Shown: positions 8,712-17,481 of the stretch, piece after piece
How positions within the stretch are numbered: the first letter of the stretch is position 1
Layout: each line of letters starts with the position of its first letter
NCBI RefSeq assembly: GCF_024733845.1
Contig: NZ_JANRHG010000001.1
Span: forward strand, 124,001-188,000
Direction of reading: 5' to 3'
From: Neomoorella sulfitireducens
GTDB taxonomy: Bacteria; Bacillota; DSM-521; Neomoorellales; Neomoorellaceae
DNA: 64,000 bases
Made by a program: the position numbers and the translations under genes
The notes under the pieces: generated by a model
Told to the model about the DNA's origin: nothing
Databases searched by the model: none
What the model saw: the letters and a program-made list of their open reading frames with translations, nothing else

Positions 8712-10550
8712 TTACGGTAACAGCAGGGATTTCATAAACACATCCTGGAAAGACGGTCGGGTCATGAGTTCGATATAGCCCACTTCGCGGGCTATTCTTT
8801 CACCCCGCCGCCTTTCGGCCATGGAAAGGAGGGCGAGCCGCGCCCCGGTGCCGGCGGCATTGCCTACCTGGCGGAAGGCGCTTAAAGGAAGTTGGGGAAA
8901 CATGCCGATGGTAATGGCGCTCTCCACCTTCAGGTGGGTGCCAAAGGCCCCGGCGACCACTACTTCTTCCAGGTCATTCACCGTAAGGCCCGCTGCTTCC
9001 AAAAGGAGCAGGGTACCGCTGGCAATGGCTGCCTTGGCCAGCTGGATCTCGCCTATATCCTTCTGGGTTACCACCAGGTCGCTGGCAATGCCGGTTTCCT
9101 CTGCCGGCACCAGCAGGAATTCCGCTGGCCCGCCCCCGGCAGGCCGCCTAACCCGGGGATGGTTCAAATCCAGCCGCCCATTGGCGTTAATGACACCGGT
9201 ACGGTAAAGTTCGGCTACGGCATCCAGGATGCCGGAGCCACAGATGCCCAACGGAGGCATCCCGCCGATGCTCTCCCAGTACACCTCCCGGCCGTCGTCG
9301 CTTAACCCCACGGCGGCAATGGCCCCGGTAATGGCCCGCATTCCCTGGGCGATGTGGGCACCTTCAAAGGCCGGGCCGGAAGCGCAGGAGCAGGAAAGCA
9401 TCTTGCCGCCATAGCTTAATACGATCTCCGTATTGGTGCCGATGTCCAAGCCCAGGGTTACTTTCCTTGCCGCGTCGATGCGGCTGCCCAGGATCATGGC
9501 CACGTGGTCGCCGCCGACAAAGCCGGCTATCGCCGGCGTTAGATAGACGTAGGCCCCCAGGCTGAAGTTCAAACCCAGGCGCCGGGCCTTTACTTCCACC
9601 GGCGTTGTCAGGGCCGGAACATAGGGCGCCCGGGCGAGCTGCTCCACGGGCAGGTGCAACAGCAGGTGGTGCATGGCCGTGTTGCCCACGACGACGGCTT
9701 CTTCAATGTCCGCCGTGGTAACGCCGGCCCTATCGGCCAGGGTGGCGGCCAGGCGGTTCAATCCCTCAATAACCACTTCTTGAATGCGCTGGTATTCCTC
9801 TTCCCCTTCCATGGCATAGCCCAGGCGGGCCATGACATCTTCACCGTAGGCAATCTGGGGATTCATGATCCCGTCGGCGGCCAGGGTAGCCCCCGTTTCC
9901 AGATTTATAAGAAAACCGGCCACCTTGGTGGTCCCCAGGTCGACGGCCAGGCCCAGGGGCGGCGGTGCCGGCCGTCCGGTGTAAATATTGATCACTTCTT
10001 TACTGCGTACCGTCACCGTTGCGGTGCCGCCGGCCGCCATGGGTGCCGTGGCCGACGCCAGGTCAAAGTCTATTGCCGGCCGTTCCAGGCCGTAAGCGGC
10101 TTCCAGTTCCGCGGCCACCTGCTGCCAGAGGGGCCGGGGATTCTCTATGGTCGTCCGGGCCAACGGCAGGTTATACCTTTTAACCGGGACTTCCGGGACG
10201 ATTTCGACGTCCAATCCCTCGACCTGGAGCTGCTGCACGCCAAGCATGGATTCCGGTGGAATTTCTACTTTCAGCGGTCCCTGGATGACCGCCTGGCAGG
10301 CCAGGCGATATCCCTGTTCCAGTTGTTCCTGTTTCAAAAACCGCTTTTCCGCCGCCGTCGGCTCAGCGGCATCGCCGGCGGCTACCCGCACCCGGCAACG
10401 GCCGCACAGGCCCCTGCCGCCGCAGGGCGCCGTCAGGCCCCCGGCTCCCAGAGACAGCCCCAGCTGCTGGGCCGCGGCTAAAATAGTCTGGCCTTTTTTA
10501 ACCTGCGCCCGCCGCCCCACCGGCTGGAAATCAATCAGTACTTCCTGCAA
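8712..10550 (-). CDS. RACo-like corrinoid activation protein (2Fe-2S ferredoxin + ASKHA ATPase)
   Basis: This is a protein of about 612 residues. Its N-terminal 100 residues are a plant-type ferredoxin with the 2Fe-2S ligands in APCGGRGLCGRC (Cys43, 49, 52) and Cys85. The large C-terminal part is an ASKHA/actin-like ATPase with LAVDLGTTKVAG, VVGNTAMHHLLL, LGLDIGTNTEI, GICGSGILDAV and VVAGAFGTHL. This is the architecture of RACo-type proteins, which use ATP to reduce inactive Co(II) corrinoid to Co(I). I place the start at the TTG at 10550, seven bases after GGAGGT; the frame runs open to 10655 inside the regulator gene. It overlaps that gene by 20 bases, suggesting translational coupling. Confidence 0.9.
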   Translation of the reverse strand: MQEVLIDFQPVGRRAQVKKGQTILAAAQQLGLSLGAGGLTAPCGGRGLCGRCRVRVAAGDAAEPTAAEKRFLKQEQLEQGYRLACQAVIQGPLKVEIPPESMLGVQQLQVEGLDVEIVPEVPVKRYNLPLARTTIENPRPLWQQVAAELEAAYGLERPAIDFDLASATAPMAAGGTATVTVRSKEVINIYTGRPAPPPLGLAVDLGTTKVAGFLINLETGATLAADGIMNPQIAYGEDVMARLGYAMEGEEEYQRIQEVVIEGLNRLAATLADRAGVTTADIEEAVVVGNTAMHHLLLHLPVEQLARAPYVPALTTPVEVKARRLGLNFSLGAYVYLTPAIAGFVGGDHVAMILGSRIDAARKVTLGLDIGTNTEIVLSYGGKMLSCSCASGPAFEGAHIAQGMRAITGAIAAVGLSDDGREVYWESIGGMPPLGICGSGILDAVAELYRTGVINANGRLDLNHPRVRRPAGGGPAEFLLVPAEETGIASDLVVTQKDIGEIQLAKAAIASGTLLLLEAAGLTVNDLEEVVVAGAFGTHLKVESAITIGMFPQLPLSAFRQVGNAAGTGARLALLSMAERRRGERIAREVGYIELMTRPSFQDVFMKSLLLP

Positions 10551-12174
10551 ATTTCGCACCTCCAATTTTGCGGTACACGCCGGGCGTGTACCCTTCCTGT
10601 TTTTTAAACACCTGGCCGAAATAGCGGGCGTCATGATAGCCGACGCGCTCGGCAATCGCCGCCACCGGCAGGTCGGTGTTTAGCAGCAGCTCCTTGGCCG
10701 CCCTGAGGCGCACCCTGGTGAGGTAATCGATAAAGTTCTGACCCTTTACCTGTTTGAAGAGGCGGCTGAAATAGCAGGGGCTCAAATATACCTGCTGGGC
10801 CACTTCCTCAAGGGTGAGGTCGCGGCTGAAGTTGGCTTCGATAAACCTGCCTGCCCGTTCAATAAGAACGGAATTGCGTTGTTCCCGGCTGGTCGCCACC
10901 TGATCTACCAGTTCCATCAGGCGCTCCAGGATGCGCTGCCGCATATCCGCCAGGTTATCCAGGTGCAAAAATTCGCCGCTGGCGGCCAGGGTAAGGTCGG
11001 AAACGGCTTCCGCATCGGCCCCGGCCTCCAGGGCCGCATTGGCCGCCAGGGCCACTAGCTCCAGGATTTTCATCTTCAAAAGGGAAGGGCGTTCTTCTTC
11101 CAGGGTCAGTTCCATTAAAATTCTGCCGGCCTGACGGCGGGCGAGTTCCCGATCGCCCATGCGGATGGCCTGGGCCAGCTCCTGTTCCTCCCGGTCCGGC
11201 AGGAAACGCCTGGCCCGGGAGCGGGCGGCGACATCGTCGGCATGGATAACCTGGTCACCGCCGTAAAGGAGGCGGAATTCGGCGGCGGCCGCCGCCTCGG
11301 CATATGAGCGGGCCAGACCGGTAACGCTCTCAGCCGGACGGCCGATGCCGACGGTCACCGTCACCCCCGTCTCCCGGCGTACCTGACGGCAGATGGCCTC
11401 ACCCAGGCGGATGGCGTCCCGGCGGGCGTCATATTCCTTCCCCGCCCGTTCAAGGGGCAGGAGGACGGCAAATTCGTCCCCGGTGACCGGGGCCACCAGG
11501 GCTCCGGGCCAGGTAGCCGCCGCCTTTTCAATGCACTCCTTCACCCGTTGTTTTAAGAGCTGCCGTTCAATCTCCGCTCCATCCTGGGCAAAGTTGGCAA
11601 AATTATCTATATCTACCAAAAGGGCCAGCCGCGGCAGGGAAGTGACCCCCAGGAAAAGGGCGCGGCTTTCCGCCTCGCCTGCCGTTATATTGCCATTAAT
11701 CAGATCCATAATAAAACCAAGGCGAATCAGGGGTTTCATTTTTTCCAGGGCCTCTTTAAGGCGGGCTGTTTCCTGCCGGCGCCGGCGGGCGGCGGATATA
11801 TAGAAAGCCAGTTCATCCATGAGTTTGATGACCTCTTCCCCGTCCATCGGCTTTAATAAATATTTGGAAGCACCCAGGGATACCGCTTCCCGGGCATAGT
11901 CGAATTCACCGTAGGCGGAAACGAAAACCAGCCTGGCTTCCGGCAATAAGGCCCGGATTTCTCGGCCGGCAGCCAGGCCGTCCATACCGGGCATCCTGAT
12001 GTCCAGGAAGACAATATCCGGTTTTATAACTGAGGCCAGCTCTACGGCCTCTATACCGTTTCCTGCTTCCGCCGCCACCTGGTAATGGGGACGTTCCCTG
12101 GACAGCAAAAAGCGTATGGCCTGGCGTTCCAGGGGTTCGTCATCAACGAGCAGGACCTTAATTTCCGTTGCCAA
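10531..12174 (-). CDS. response regulator with AraC-type DNA-binding domain
   Basis: This is a 547-residue YesN-like response regulator. Residues 1-120 are a receiver domain with Asp11/Asp12, phosphoacceptor Asp58 (IVFLDIRMPGMDG) and Lys108. The middle section (about 160-310) looks like a degenerate nucleotide-cyclase-like domain (LVAPVTGDEFAVLLP, VTVTVGIGRPA). The last 100 residues carry two AraC helix-turn-helix motifs (LTLEEVAQQVYLSPCYFSRL, LPVAAIAERVGYHDARYFGQ). It sits directly downstream of the corrinoid-domain sensor kinase and is its likely partner, controlling the methyltransferase operon. Confidence 0.93.
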   Translation of the reverse strand: MATEIKVLLVDDEPLERQAIRFLLSRERPHYQVAAEAGNGIEAVELASVIKPDIVFLDIRMPGMDGLAAGREIRALLPEARLVFVSAYGEFDYAREAVSLGASKYLLKPMDGEEVIKLMDELAFYISAARRRRQETARLKEALEKMKPLIRLGFIMDLINGNITAGEAESRALFLGVTSLPRLALLVDIDNFANFAQDGAEIERQLLKQRVKECIEKAAATWPGALVAPVTGDEFAVLLPLERAGKEYDARRDAIRLGEAICRQVRRETGVTVTVGIGRPAESVTGLARSYAEAAAAAEFRLLYGGDQVIHADDVAARSRARRFLPDREEQELAQAIRMGDRELARRQAGRILMELTLEEERPSLLKMKILELVALAANAALEAGADAEAVSDLTLAASGEFLHLDNLADMRQRILERLMELVDQVATSREQRNSVLIERAGRFIEANFSRDLTLEEVAQQVYLSPCYFSRLFKQVKGQNFIDYLTRVRLRAAKELLLNTDLPVAAIAERVGYHDARYFGQVFKKQEGYTPGVYRKIGGAKFAGSTD

Positions 12175-12206
12175 AACCGGATACGGCCTCCTTCATAAAC
12201 ACAAAG

Positions 12207-14027
12207 TTATTCTTTAGTATAGGGAAAACTGAGCTGGATGCAGGTCCCTTTTCCCGGCGTGCTGGCAACATCCAGGGCGCAGTTGCCGCCGAATTGATGC
12301 TGCAGGCGACGGTAGATATTAACAATACCCAGGCCGCTGACCTGGCCCTTGCCGCTGCCACGCACCTGCAGGCCGAAAATGGCCTTCTGGACCTCAGGGG
12401 GGATGCCAACGCCGTCGTCCTTTATTTCTATATGCACCTGCTCTCCCACCCTGCGGCCGGAAAGGGTAATTGTGCCTCCGTCCTCCTTTGGCTCCAGACC
12501 GTGGATGACGGCGTTTTCCACCAGGGGCTGCAGGATCATGCAGGGCACCCGGGCGTCTAGCACATCATCCTCTACTAGCACCTGGCTCCGGACCCGGCCC
12601 GGAAAACGCGTCTCCTGGATAAAGAGATAGTCGCGCACGGCGGCTACCTCCTCGGCCAGGGTTACCGTTTCTTTGACCTGGTAGAGGCTGTAGCGCATGA
12701 GACGGGCCAGGGCGCGTACCATTTTTTCCGTAGTTGTCGCTCCCTCAAAGAGGGCCAGGCGGGCGATGGTATTTAAAGAATTAAATAGAAAATGAGGAGT
12801 AACCTGGGACTGGAGGGCCTTGAGTTCGGCCTCCTTAAGGGCCTGCTCCAGCTGGTGCTGTCTTTTCAGGAAATGGATAAAGCTGGCGCGCTGCTCTTCC
12901 AATTCTTTATTGACCAGTAAAACGGCATTGAGCTGCATGATCTGCCCGGACACAAAGGAGAGAAGACTGCAGACGGCTTCCAGATCCTTCAGGGAAAGCA
13001 CCGGTACAGCTGCCTGCAACTGCTCCGGAGCAGGATCATCTTGCAACAGGCAGTGGCCGCAGAGGACGGCTCCCACCGTGCCGTCTTCACTTGCCAGGGG
13101 ATAGGATATCTCCACCAGGCCGGCATGGCAGCGATATATAAAAGCTTCCTTAAAATTACCTGCCAGGGTGGTAACATCCACGTCTTTCACCGGGATTCCC
13201 TGGAGTAAATGGCAATGCCGGGAGCATTCCAGGAACCCCCCCAAGGGGGTTAAAGGACTGCCGGCGGCATCCACCATGACCAGATGCAGACCGATCATAG
13301 AGGTAAAGGCACGTTGCAGGTCTTCCAGGGAACCCTTTCCAAAAAATAAATCCAGGGTAGCCGGCGCCAGGACCGCCCGGCGCCTCTGGCCGGCGCCGAT
13401 AAGGTCTTTTATCAACTGGACGGCAGCGGTAGCATCGGGAGCGTAGCCATCGGCCCCCATTTTAGCGGCAATAGTCTCATTGAGGGGCGTACCACCTACC
13501 ACCACTTTAACCTTGCTCCGCCAGCCGGCCTCCTGCAAGGCTTCAATGGTTTCACCCATAGCTCTGCGGGTAGAAGAAAGGAGGGCCGACAAGCACAGGA
13601 CGTCCGGCTGGTATTTAATCACCGCTTCAACAAAGGTACTGGGGGCAACATTGACGCCCAGGTCAATTACTTCAAACCCCGACGCCTCGAGCATTATCCC
13701 GAGTAAATTCTTACCAATATCGTGGATGTCCCCCTGGACGGTACCGATTATAGCCCGCCCCACCGGCTGCACCTGGCCGGTCACCATGAAAGGCTTGAGT
13801 TCCTTCATACCAGTGTGCATGGCCCGGGCGGTAATAATCAGTTCGGTGACATAAATCTCATTGCGTTCAAACCTTTCTCCCACCACATCCATGGCGGCCA
13901 CAAAGCCGTCGGATATGATGCGGGCCGGGTCTACCCCCGCGGCCAGAGCCTTTTTAACTTCTTCCCGTACCTGGGCGGCGTTACCGTTGATTACAGCCTG
14001 GACTAAATTTTCCAGGGAAAAAGACAT
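12207..14027 (-). CDS. sensor histidine kinase with N-terminal corrinoid-binding domain and PocR domain
   Basis: This is a 606-residue sensor with a striking domain order. Residues 1-215 are a complete methyltransferase-type corrinoid protein: a four-helix cap and a Rossmann domain with DIHDIG (Asp100, His102, Gly105), the lower-ligand motif. Residues about 225-365 match the PocR ligand domain, with Cys268, Cys272, Cys300, Cys323 and Cys326. Residues about 380-606 are a LytS/YesM-type kinase with His412 in TPHFLFNSLN, N-box LVENAVIHG and DDGVGI. Start is ATG at 14027 behind GGAGG; the frame extends open to 14150 without a ribosome binding site. There is no membrane segment. It would report corrinoid methylation or redox state to the response regulator; this is inference. 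Confidence 0.9.
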   Translation of the reverse strand: MSFSLENLVQAVINGNAAQVREEVKKALAAGVDPARIISDGFVAAMDVVGERFERNEIYVTELIITARAMHTGMKELKPFMVTGQVQPVGRAIIGTVQGDIHDIGKNLLGIMLEASGFEVIDLGVNVAPSTFVEAVIKYQPDVLCLSALLSSTRRAMGETIEALQEAGWRSKVKVVVGGTPLNETIAAKMGADGYAPDATAAVQLIKDLIGAGQRRRAVLAPATLDLFFGKGSLEDLQRAFTSMIGLHLVMVDAAGSPLTPLGGFLECSRHCHLLQGIPVKDVDVTTLAGNFKEAFIYRCHAGLVEISYPLASEDGTVGAVLCGHCLLQDDPAPEQLQAAVPVLSLKDLEAVCSLLSFVSGQIMQLNAVLLVNKELEEQRASFIHFLKRQHQLEQALKEAELKALQSQVTPHFLFNSLNTIARLALFEGATTTEKMVRALARLMRYSLYQVKETVTLAEEVAAVRDYLFIQETRFPGRVRSQVLVEDDVLDARVPCMILQPLVENAVIHGLEPKEDGGTITLSGRRVGEQVHIEIKDDGVGIPPEVQKAIFGLQVRGSGKGQVSGLGIVNIYRRLQHQFGGNCALDVASTPGKGTCIQLSFPYTKE

Positions 14028-14042
14028 ATTTTTCCTCCTAAT

Positions 14043-14085
14043 AAAAACGACCGTAGCAGGTAATCTCCCTGCCTGCGGCCGTTTT
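14043..14085 (-). terminator. intercistronic terminator / attenuator
   Basis: On the minus strand AACGGCC-GGCAGG pairs with CCTGCT-GGTCGTT around a short loop, and a TTTTTAT run follows. It lies between the methyl-THF methyltransferase gene and the kinase gene. Readthrough would lower expression of the kinase, regulator and activator relative to the two upstream enzymes. Confidence 0.7.
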
Positions 14086-14094
14086 ATGCTGGGC

Positions 14095-14892
14095 TTAAGC
14101 TTTAATTTTCCCGGCGCGGGCGGCGGCAATGTACTCCAGGCAATATTCATCCTGGCCGGCCAGGGCCGTGGCTGCTTTCAAAAGGCCTATCAGGAGCGTA
14201 TCCAGGGGATCGAGGATAAAGGCATCCATCCCCCTCGTTAAACACATAACCATAAAGGCCCGGTTTAACAACCGGCGCTCCGGCAGGCCGAAAGAAACGT
14301 TGGAAAGGCCGCAGATGGTATGAACCTTAGGGTACTTTTCCTTTAATGCCGCCACCGCCTCTAAAGCTTCCACACCGTACCGGCTGTTAACCCCCAGGGG
14401 CTTGATCAGGGGATCGAGGTAGATATCGTCTTCCGGTATCCCGGCCTCCAGGAGTCCCGGAACCAGTTTACCGGCTACCCGCAGGCGATCTTCTACCGAT
14501 TCCGGCATGCCGCCGTCATCCATGCAGAGGGCGATGACCTTGGCTTTATATTTCTGCACCAGGGGCAGGACTTCCTGCCAGCGTTCCTTCTCCGCCGTGA
14601 TAGAATTAATCATGGCCTGGCCTTTATGGACCGCAAGGCCGGCCGCCAGGGCTTCAGCGCTGGGACTGTCGATACATAAGGGTACATCAACGACTTCCTG
14701 GACGCTTGTGACCAGCCAGGTCATCACTTTGTCTTCTTCGCCGATGCTTGTCCCGCAGTTGACATCAATAATGTGGGCGCCGGCCTCAACCTGCTTCCTG
14801 GCCAGTTCCTGGATGTATTCCTTATTGCGTCCGGCAATGGCCTGGGCGACGGCTTTACGGCTGGAATTTATCAGTTCACCGACAACCAGCAT
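14095..14892 (-). CDS. methyltetrahydrofolate:corrinoid methyltransferase
   Basis: This 265-residue TIM-barrel protein belongs to the pterin-binding (dihydropteroate synthase-like) methyltransferase family, like AcsE/MeTr and MtvA. Family features include LVVGELINSS, GAHIIDVNCG, PLCIDSPSAEAL, MINSITAEKERW, DDIYLDPLIKPLG and ICGLSNVSFGLP. It would move the methyl group from methyl-corrinoid to tetrahydrofolate (methyltransferase II), feeding the Wood-Ljungdahl pathway. It lies 12 bases after the corrinoid-protein gene with a GGGAGG ribosome binding site, clearly one transcript. Confidence 0.93.
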   Translation of the reverse strand: MLVVGELINSSRKAVAQAIAGRNKEYIQELARKQVEAGAHIIDVNCGTSIGEEDKVMTWLVTSVQEVVDVPLCIDSPSAEALAAGLAVHKGQAMINSITAEKERWQEVLPLVQKYKAKVIALCMDDGGMPESVEDRLRVAGKLVPGLLEAGIPEDDIYLDPLIKPLGVNSRYGVEALEAVAALKEKYPKVHTICGLSNVSFGLPERRLLNRAFMVMCLTRGMDAFILDPLDTLLIGLLKAATALAGQDEYCLEYIAAARAGKIKA

Positions 14893-14904
14893 CCCCCGGC
14901 CTCC

Positions 14905-15534
14905 CTACGAAGCCAGCAGCTGGCGGGCGAGATCAACGGCGGAAGCAGCGTCGGGCGCATAACCGTCGGCGCCGATTTCATCGGCAAATTTCTGGGTAAC
15001 CGGGGCGCCGCCGACCATGATCTTGATCTTATCGCGGTAAGCTGCAAGGCCCTCGACAGTCTTTTTCATCTGCATCATGGTCGAGGTTAGCAGGGCCGAA
15101 ATACCGACCAGTTGCGGCTTATGCTCTTCTACTGCCTGGATAAATTTTTCTACCGGCACATCGATACCAAGGTCAACTACCTTGAACCCGGCCCCTTCCA
15201 TCATCATGATGACCAGGTTCTTGCCGATGTCGTGGAGGTCGCCTTTCACCGTTCCGATGACCAGCGTCCCTTTATCCTCCAGGGCGTCACCGGCGAGCAG
15301 GGGTTTGACCACGTCCATGCCGGCATGCATGGCCCGGGCCGCCACCAGGACCTCCGGCACGTAAACTTCATTGTTCTTGAACTTGACGCCGATAATATTC
15401 ATGGCGGCAATGAGGCCTTCGTTGATTATGGTGGTGGGGGCAATGCCCTCATCCAGGGCCTTCTGGGTCAGTTCCCTGACCTTGTTGGCATTACCGGCCA
15501 TCAGGGCTTCCTTGAGTTCCTCCAGGACTGCCAT
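14905..15534 (-). CDS. methyltransferase corrinoid protein
   Basis: This 209-residue protein is the methyl carrier of the system. Residues 1-85 are the four-helix cap domain, and residues 90-209 the B12-binding Rossmann domain with DLHDIG (Asp99, His101, Gly104), GFKVVDLGIDVP and MVGGAPVT. It resembles MtaC, MttC and MtvC. It is collinear with the first 210 residues of the sensor kinase encoded downstream (DIHDIGKN versus DLHDIGKN, ending in GADGYAPDA in both), so the two share ancestry. First gene of the operon, with a GGAGG ribosome binding site. Confidence 0.95.
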   Translation of the reverse strand: MAVLEELKEALMAGNANKVRELTQKALDEGIAPTTIINEGLIAAMNIIGVKFKNNEVYVPEVLVAARAMHAGMDVVKPLLAGDALEDKGTLVIGTVKGDLHDIGKNLVIMMMEGAGFKVVDLGIDVPVEKFIQAVEEHKPQLVGISALLTSTMMQMKKTVEGLAAYRDKIKIMVGGAPVTQKFADEIGADGYAPDAASAVDLARQLLAS

Positions 15535-15657
15535 TTCGCCTTGCCTCCTTAAAATATTAATGTTGGCTCATTTTTAAGTTTATTTTAAGATTACTTACGC
15601 TACAAGGCTAAATTCTTGCCAAAGGTTTGCTTTCTTGCCCTGGAGGAAATTGCTTTT

Positions 15658-16218
15658 TTACACGGTAAGCTCGCGACGATACCTCGCCCGCCCGATGCTA
15701 TATAAGTCATTTCCCCGGGAATCAACACCCACAATCACCGGGAATTCTTCAACTTCCAGGCAATAGATAGCCTCCGGCCCCAGGTCTTCGTAAGCAACGA
15801 CGGTGGCCTTTTTAATGTGCCGGGCCAGGAGGACCCCCGCACCACCGGTGGCCAGGAAATAGACGGCGCAGGCTTCTTGCATGGCCCGGATTACTTCCGG
15901 GCTGCGGCCGCCCTTGCCGATCATCCCCCGCAGGCCCTTTTCCCTGATGAGCAGCGGTGCATAGGCGTCCATGCGCCCGCTGGTGGTGGGGCCGGCCGAG
16001 CCGATAACTTTGCCGGGCCGGGCCGGGCAGGGGCCGACGTAATAGATAATCTGGTCGCGAAGTTCCACGGGCAGTTCGCCGCCGGCCCGGAGGGTTTCAA
16101 CCATACGCTTGTGGGCCGCATCCCGGCCGGTTAAAATGGTACCGCTGATTAAAACCTGGTCCCCGGCCCGTAAACTCCGGACCGTCGCCTCATCCAGGGG
16201 CGTCTTTATCCTGAGCAC
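15658..16218 (-). CDS. class I fumarate hydratase beta subunit, copy 1
   Basis: This protein of about 186 residues matches the C-terminal half (beta subunit) of iron-sulfur fumarase/tartrate dehydratase: GDQVLISGTILTGRDAAHKR, IIYYVGPCPARPGKVIGSAGPTTSGRMD, GMIGKGG and YEDLGPEAIYCLEV. Start is GTG at 16218, six bases after GGAGGT. It is nearly identical to the gene at 37557-38129 except for the C-terminal tail (IGRARYRRELTV here). Its alpha partner is reduced to a fragment just upstream, so by itself it is probably not functional unless it pairs with the alpha subunit made from the other locus. Confidence 0.88.
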   Translation of the reverse strand: MLRIKTPLDEATVRSLRAGDQVLISGTILTGRDAAHKRMVETLRAGGELPVELRDQIIYYVGPCPARPGKVIGSAGPTTSGRMDAYAPLLIREKGLRGMIGKGGRSPEVIRAMQEACAVYFLATGGAGVLLARHIKKATVVAYEDLGPEAIYCLEVEEFPVIVGVDSRGNDLYSIGRARYRRELTV

Positions 16219-16229
16219 AGGCCCACCTC

Positions 16230-16440
16230 CTACAGGATTGCGGTGGCATGCCTGGCGGCATGGCACTGCAGGTTGACGGCGACAGGCAGAGATGCGATGT
16301 GGGTGGGGTAGATTTCAATATGGACATCCAGGGCTGTTACCCTTCCCCCCAGGCCCTGAGGGCCGATGCCGGTGGCGTTGATGGCCGCCAGCAGCTCTTC
16401 TTCCAGCTCGGCAACATGGTTTATTGGTTTAACAGCGTAT
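16230..16440 (-). pseudogene. fumarate hydratase alpha subunit, C-terminal remnant
   Basis: The minus strand encodes only the last 65 or so residues of the alpha subunit (about NHVAELEEELLAAI... through ...CHAARHATAIL, stop at 16230). It is almost base-identical to 38141-38330, then leaves homology near 16415, and an in-frame stop occurs shortly upstream. The rest of the gene, including the cysteine ligands, is missing. It ends 11 bases before the beta-subunit start, as in the intact copy. Confidence 0.8.
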
Positions 16441-16581
16441 TTCTAACTGTCTCCTTGAGGGCACTAATAGTCTACTACAAGCTGGAAAAGAAAAGGCTCG
16501 TGGCTATCGTAATAAGGCTAACTTTATTACCATCTCTTATCTCATTGCTGGCAACCTGCCAGGTCCTTTAAATTGTTACAT

Positions 16582-17436
16582 CTAAGTGAGGAACCTACCT
16601 TGCTTCTTTCGTAGGAAGGTATAGGACGGACAGTTGTAACAGTCAAGGTTCTTGACTTCCTGTAACGGAGACTCATCTTTGATTGCTTGTAAGTAAGCGT
16701 ATGCAGCTTCAACCTTGGCGTCAGGTCCACAGAGCAGGAAGGTAGTCGCACCCCTGTTACTACCGATACCACCAAAGGCTAATGGTAAGGCTTCTATACC
16801 AAAAAGATACCTGATAGCCTCAATCTCAGTTATGACTTTCCCGGGCAGTATAATGACATCATAAGGTTCGGCATCGCACCATTCCTTAGTGACCTTTTCT
16901 TCTTTTAGGGCTTCCAGTATATCATCAACTTTACCCGGCATGGTCTTGCTAACGAGCATAGGCACAATTGAACCAACACCTCGGGCAATATAGGGGAGGG
17001 CTGTACCGATTTCCCCGCCTTCCGGACCTCCGATTAAAACAGCAACCTTCCCAGACGAATCCATGACGTTACCGCCTTTGATAAAGATATCGCCTGGTCC
17101 CATTTTCTCCAGGTATTTAATCAGGCTCTCGCTAAAATCCAAGCTGTCTTCTTTTGAGTTAAGTTGAATCATCTGTCCATGGTCAAAAACAATAAGCCGG
17201 AATTGCTCTCCCGGACCAAGGAGGCAGGGCCCCATACTTGAGATGTAGCCGCAGGCATACCTACTGCGAGGGATTGAGTTGCCAGAAAGTTCCTCTACAA
17301 TATACCCACAGGTAGTACCTAAAGAAAGGATTATATAGCCCTCACTGAATGCCTTTTGCACAGCAGGGAGCCTGGAGATAGACCTGGCGATCAAGCGCTT
17401 TGAAGCCTCTGGCTTGAGGGTTATAACTTTTCTCAT
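16582..17436 (-). CDS. conserved protein of unknown function
   Basis: This 284-residue soluble protein is one I do not recognise. It has no signal peptide or membrane segment. Visible marks are a glycine-rich GGPEGGEIG near residue 135, GDIFIKGGNVMDSSG, YDVIILPGKVITEIEAIR, GGIGSNRGATTFLLCGPD and a C-terminal CYNCPSY (CxxC) that might bind metal. It lies about 45 bases downstream of the hydantoin/allantoin racemase gene and is the last gene of that run, so it probably acts in the same pathway. It could be an unrecognised hydrolase or dehydrogenase subunit, but nothing visible decides this. Confidence 0.6.
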   Translation of the reverse strand: MRKVITLKPEASKRLIARSISRLPAVQKAFSEGYIILSLGTTCGYIVEELSGNSIPRSRYACGYISSMGPCLLGPGEQFRLIVFDHGQMIQLNSKEDSLDFSESLIKYLEKMGPGDIFIKGGNVMDSSGKVAVLIGGPEGGEIGTALPYIARGVGSIVPMLVSKTMPGKVDDILEALKEEKVTKEWCDAEPYDVIILPGKVITEIEAIRYLFGIEALPLAFGGIGSNRGATTFLLCGPDAKVEAAYAYLQAIKDESPLQEVKNLDCYNCPSYTFLRKKQGRFLT

Positions 17437-17481
17437 GGCATGGCCTCCTGATCCTGTTGATAATAAAGATCAATCCTTTTC

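Noticed and set aside
9654-10481. Long plus-strand open frame (275 codons) inside the RACo-like gene
   Set aside because: It is antisense to a gene with clear ferredoxin and ASKHA motifs in a GC-rich stretch where long false frames are common. It shows no family signature and no ribosome binding site.
14028-14150. N-terminal extension of the corrinoid-domain kinase
   Set aside because: It overlaps the terminator and the methyltransferase 3' end, and is proline- and lysine-rich. GGAGG precedes the ATG at 14027, where the corrinoid domain starts.
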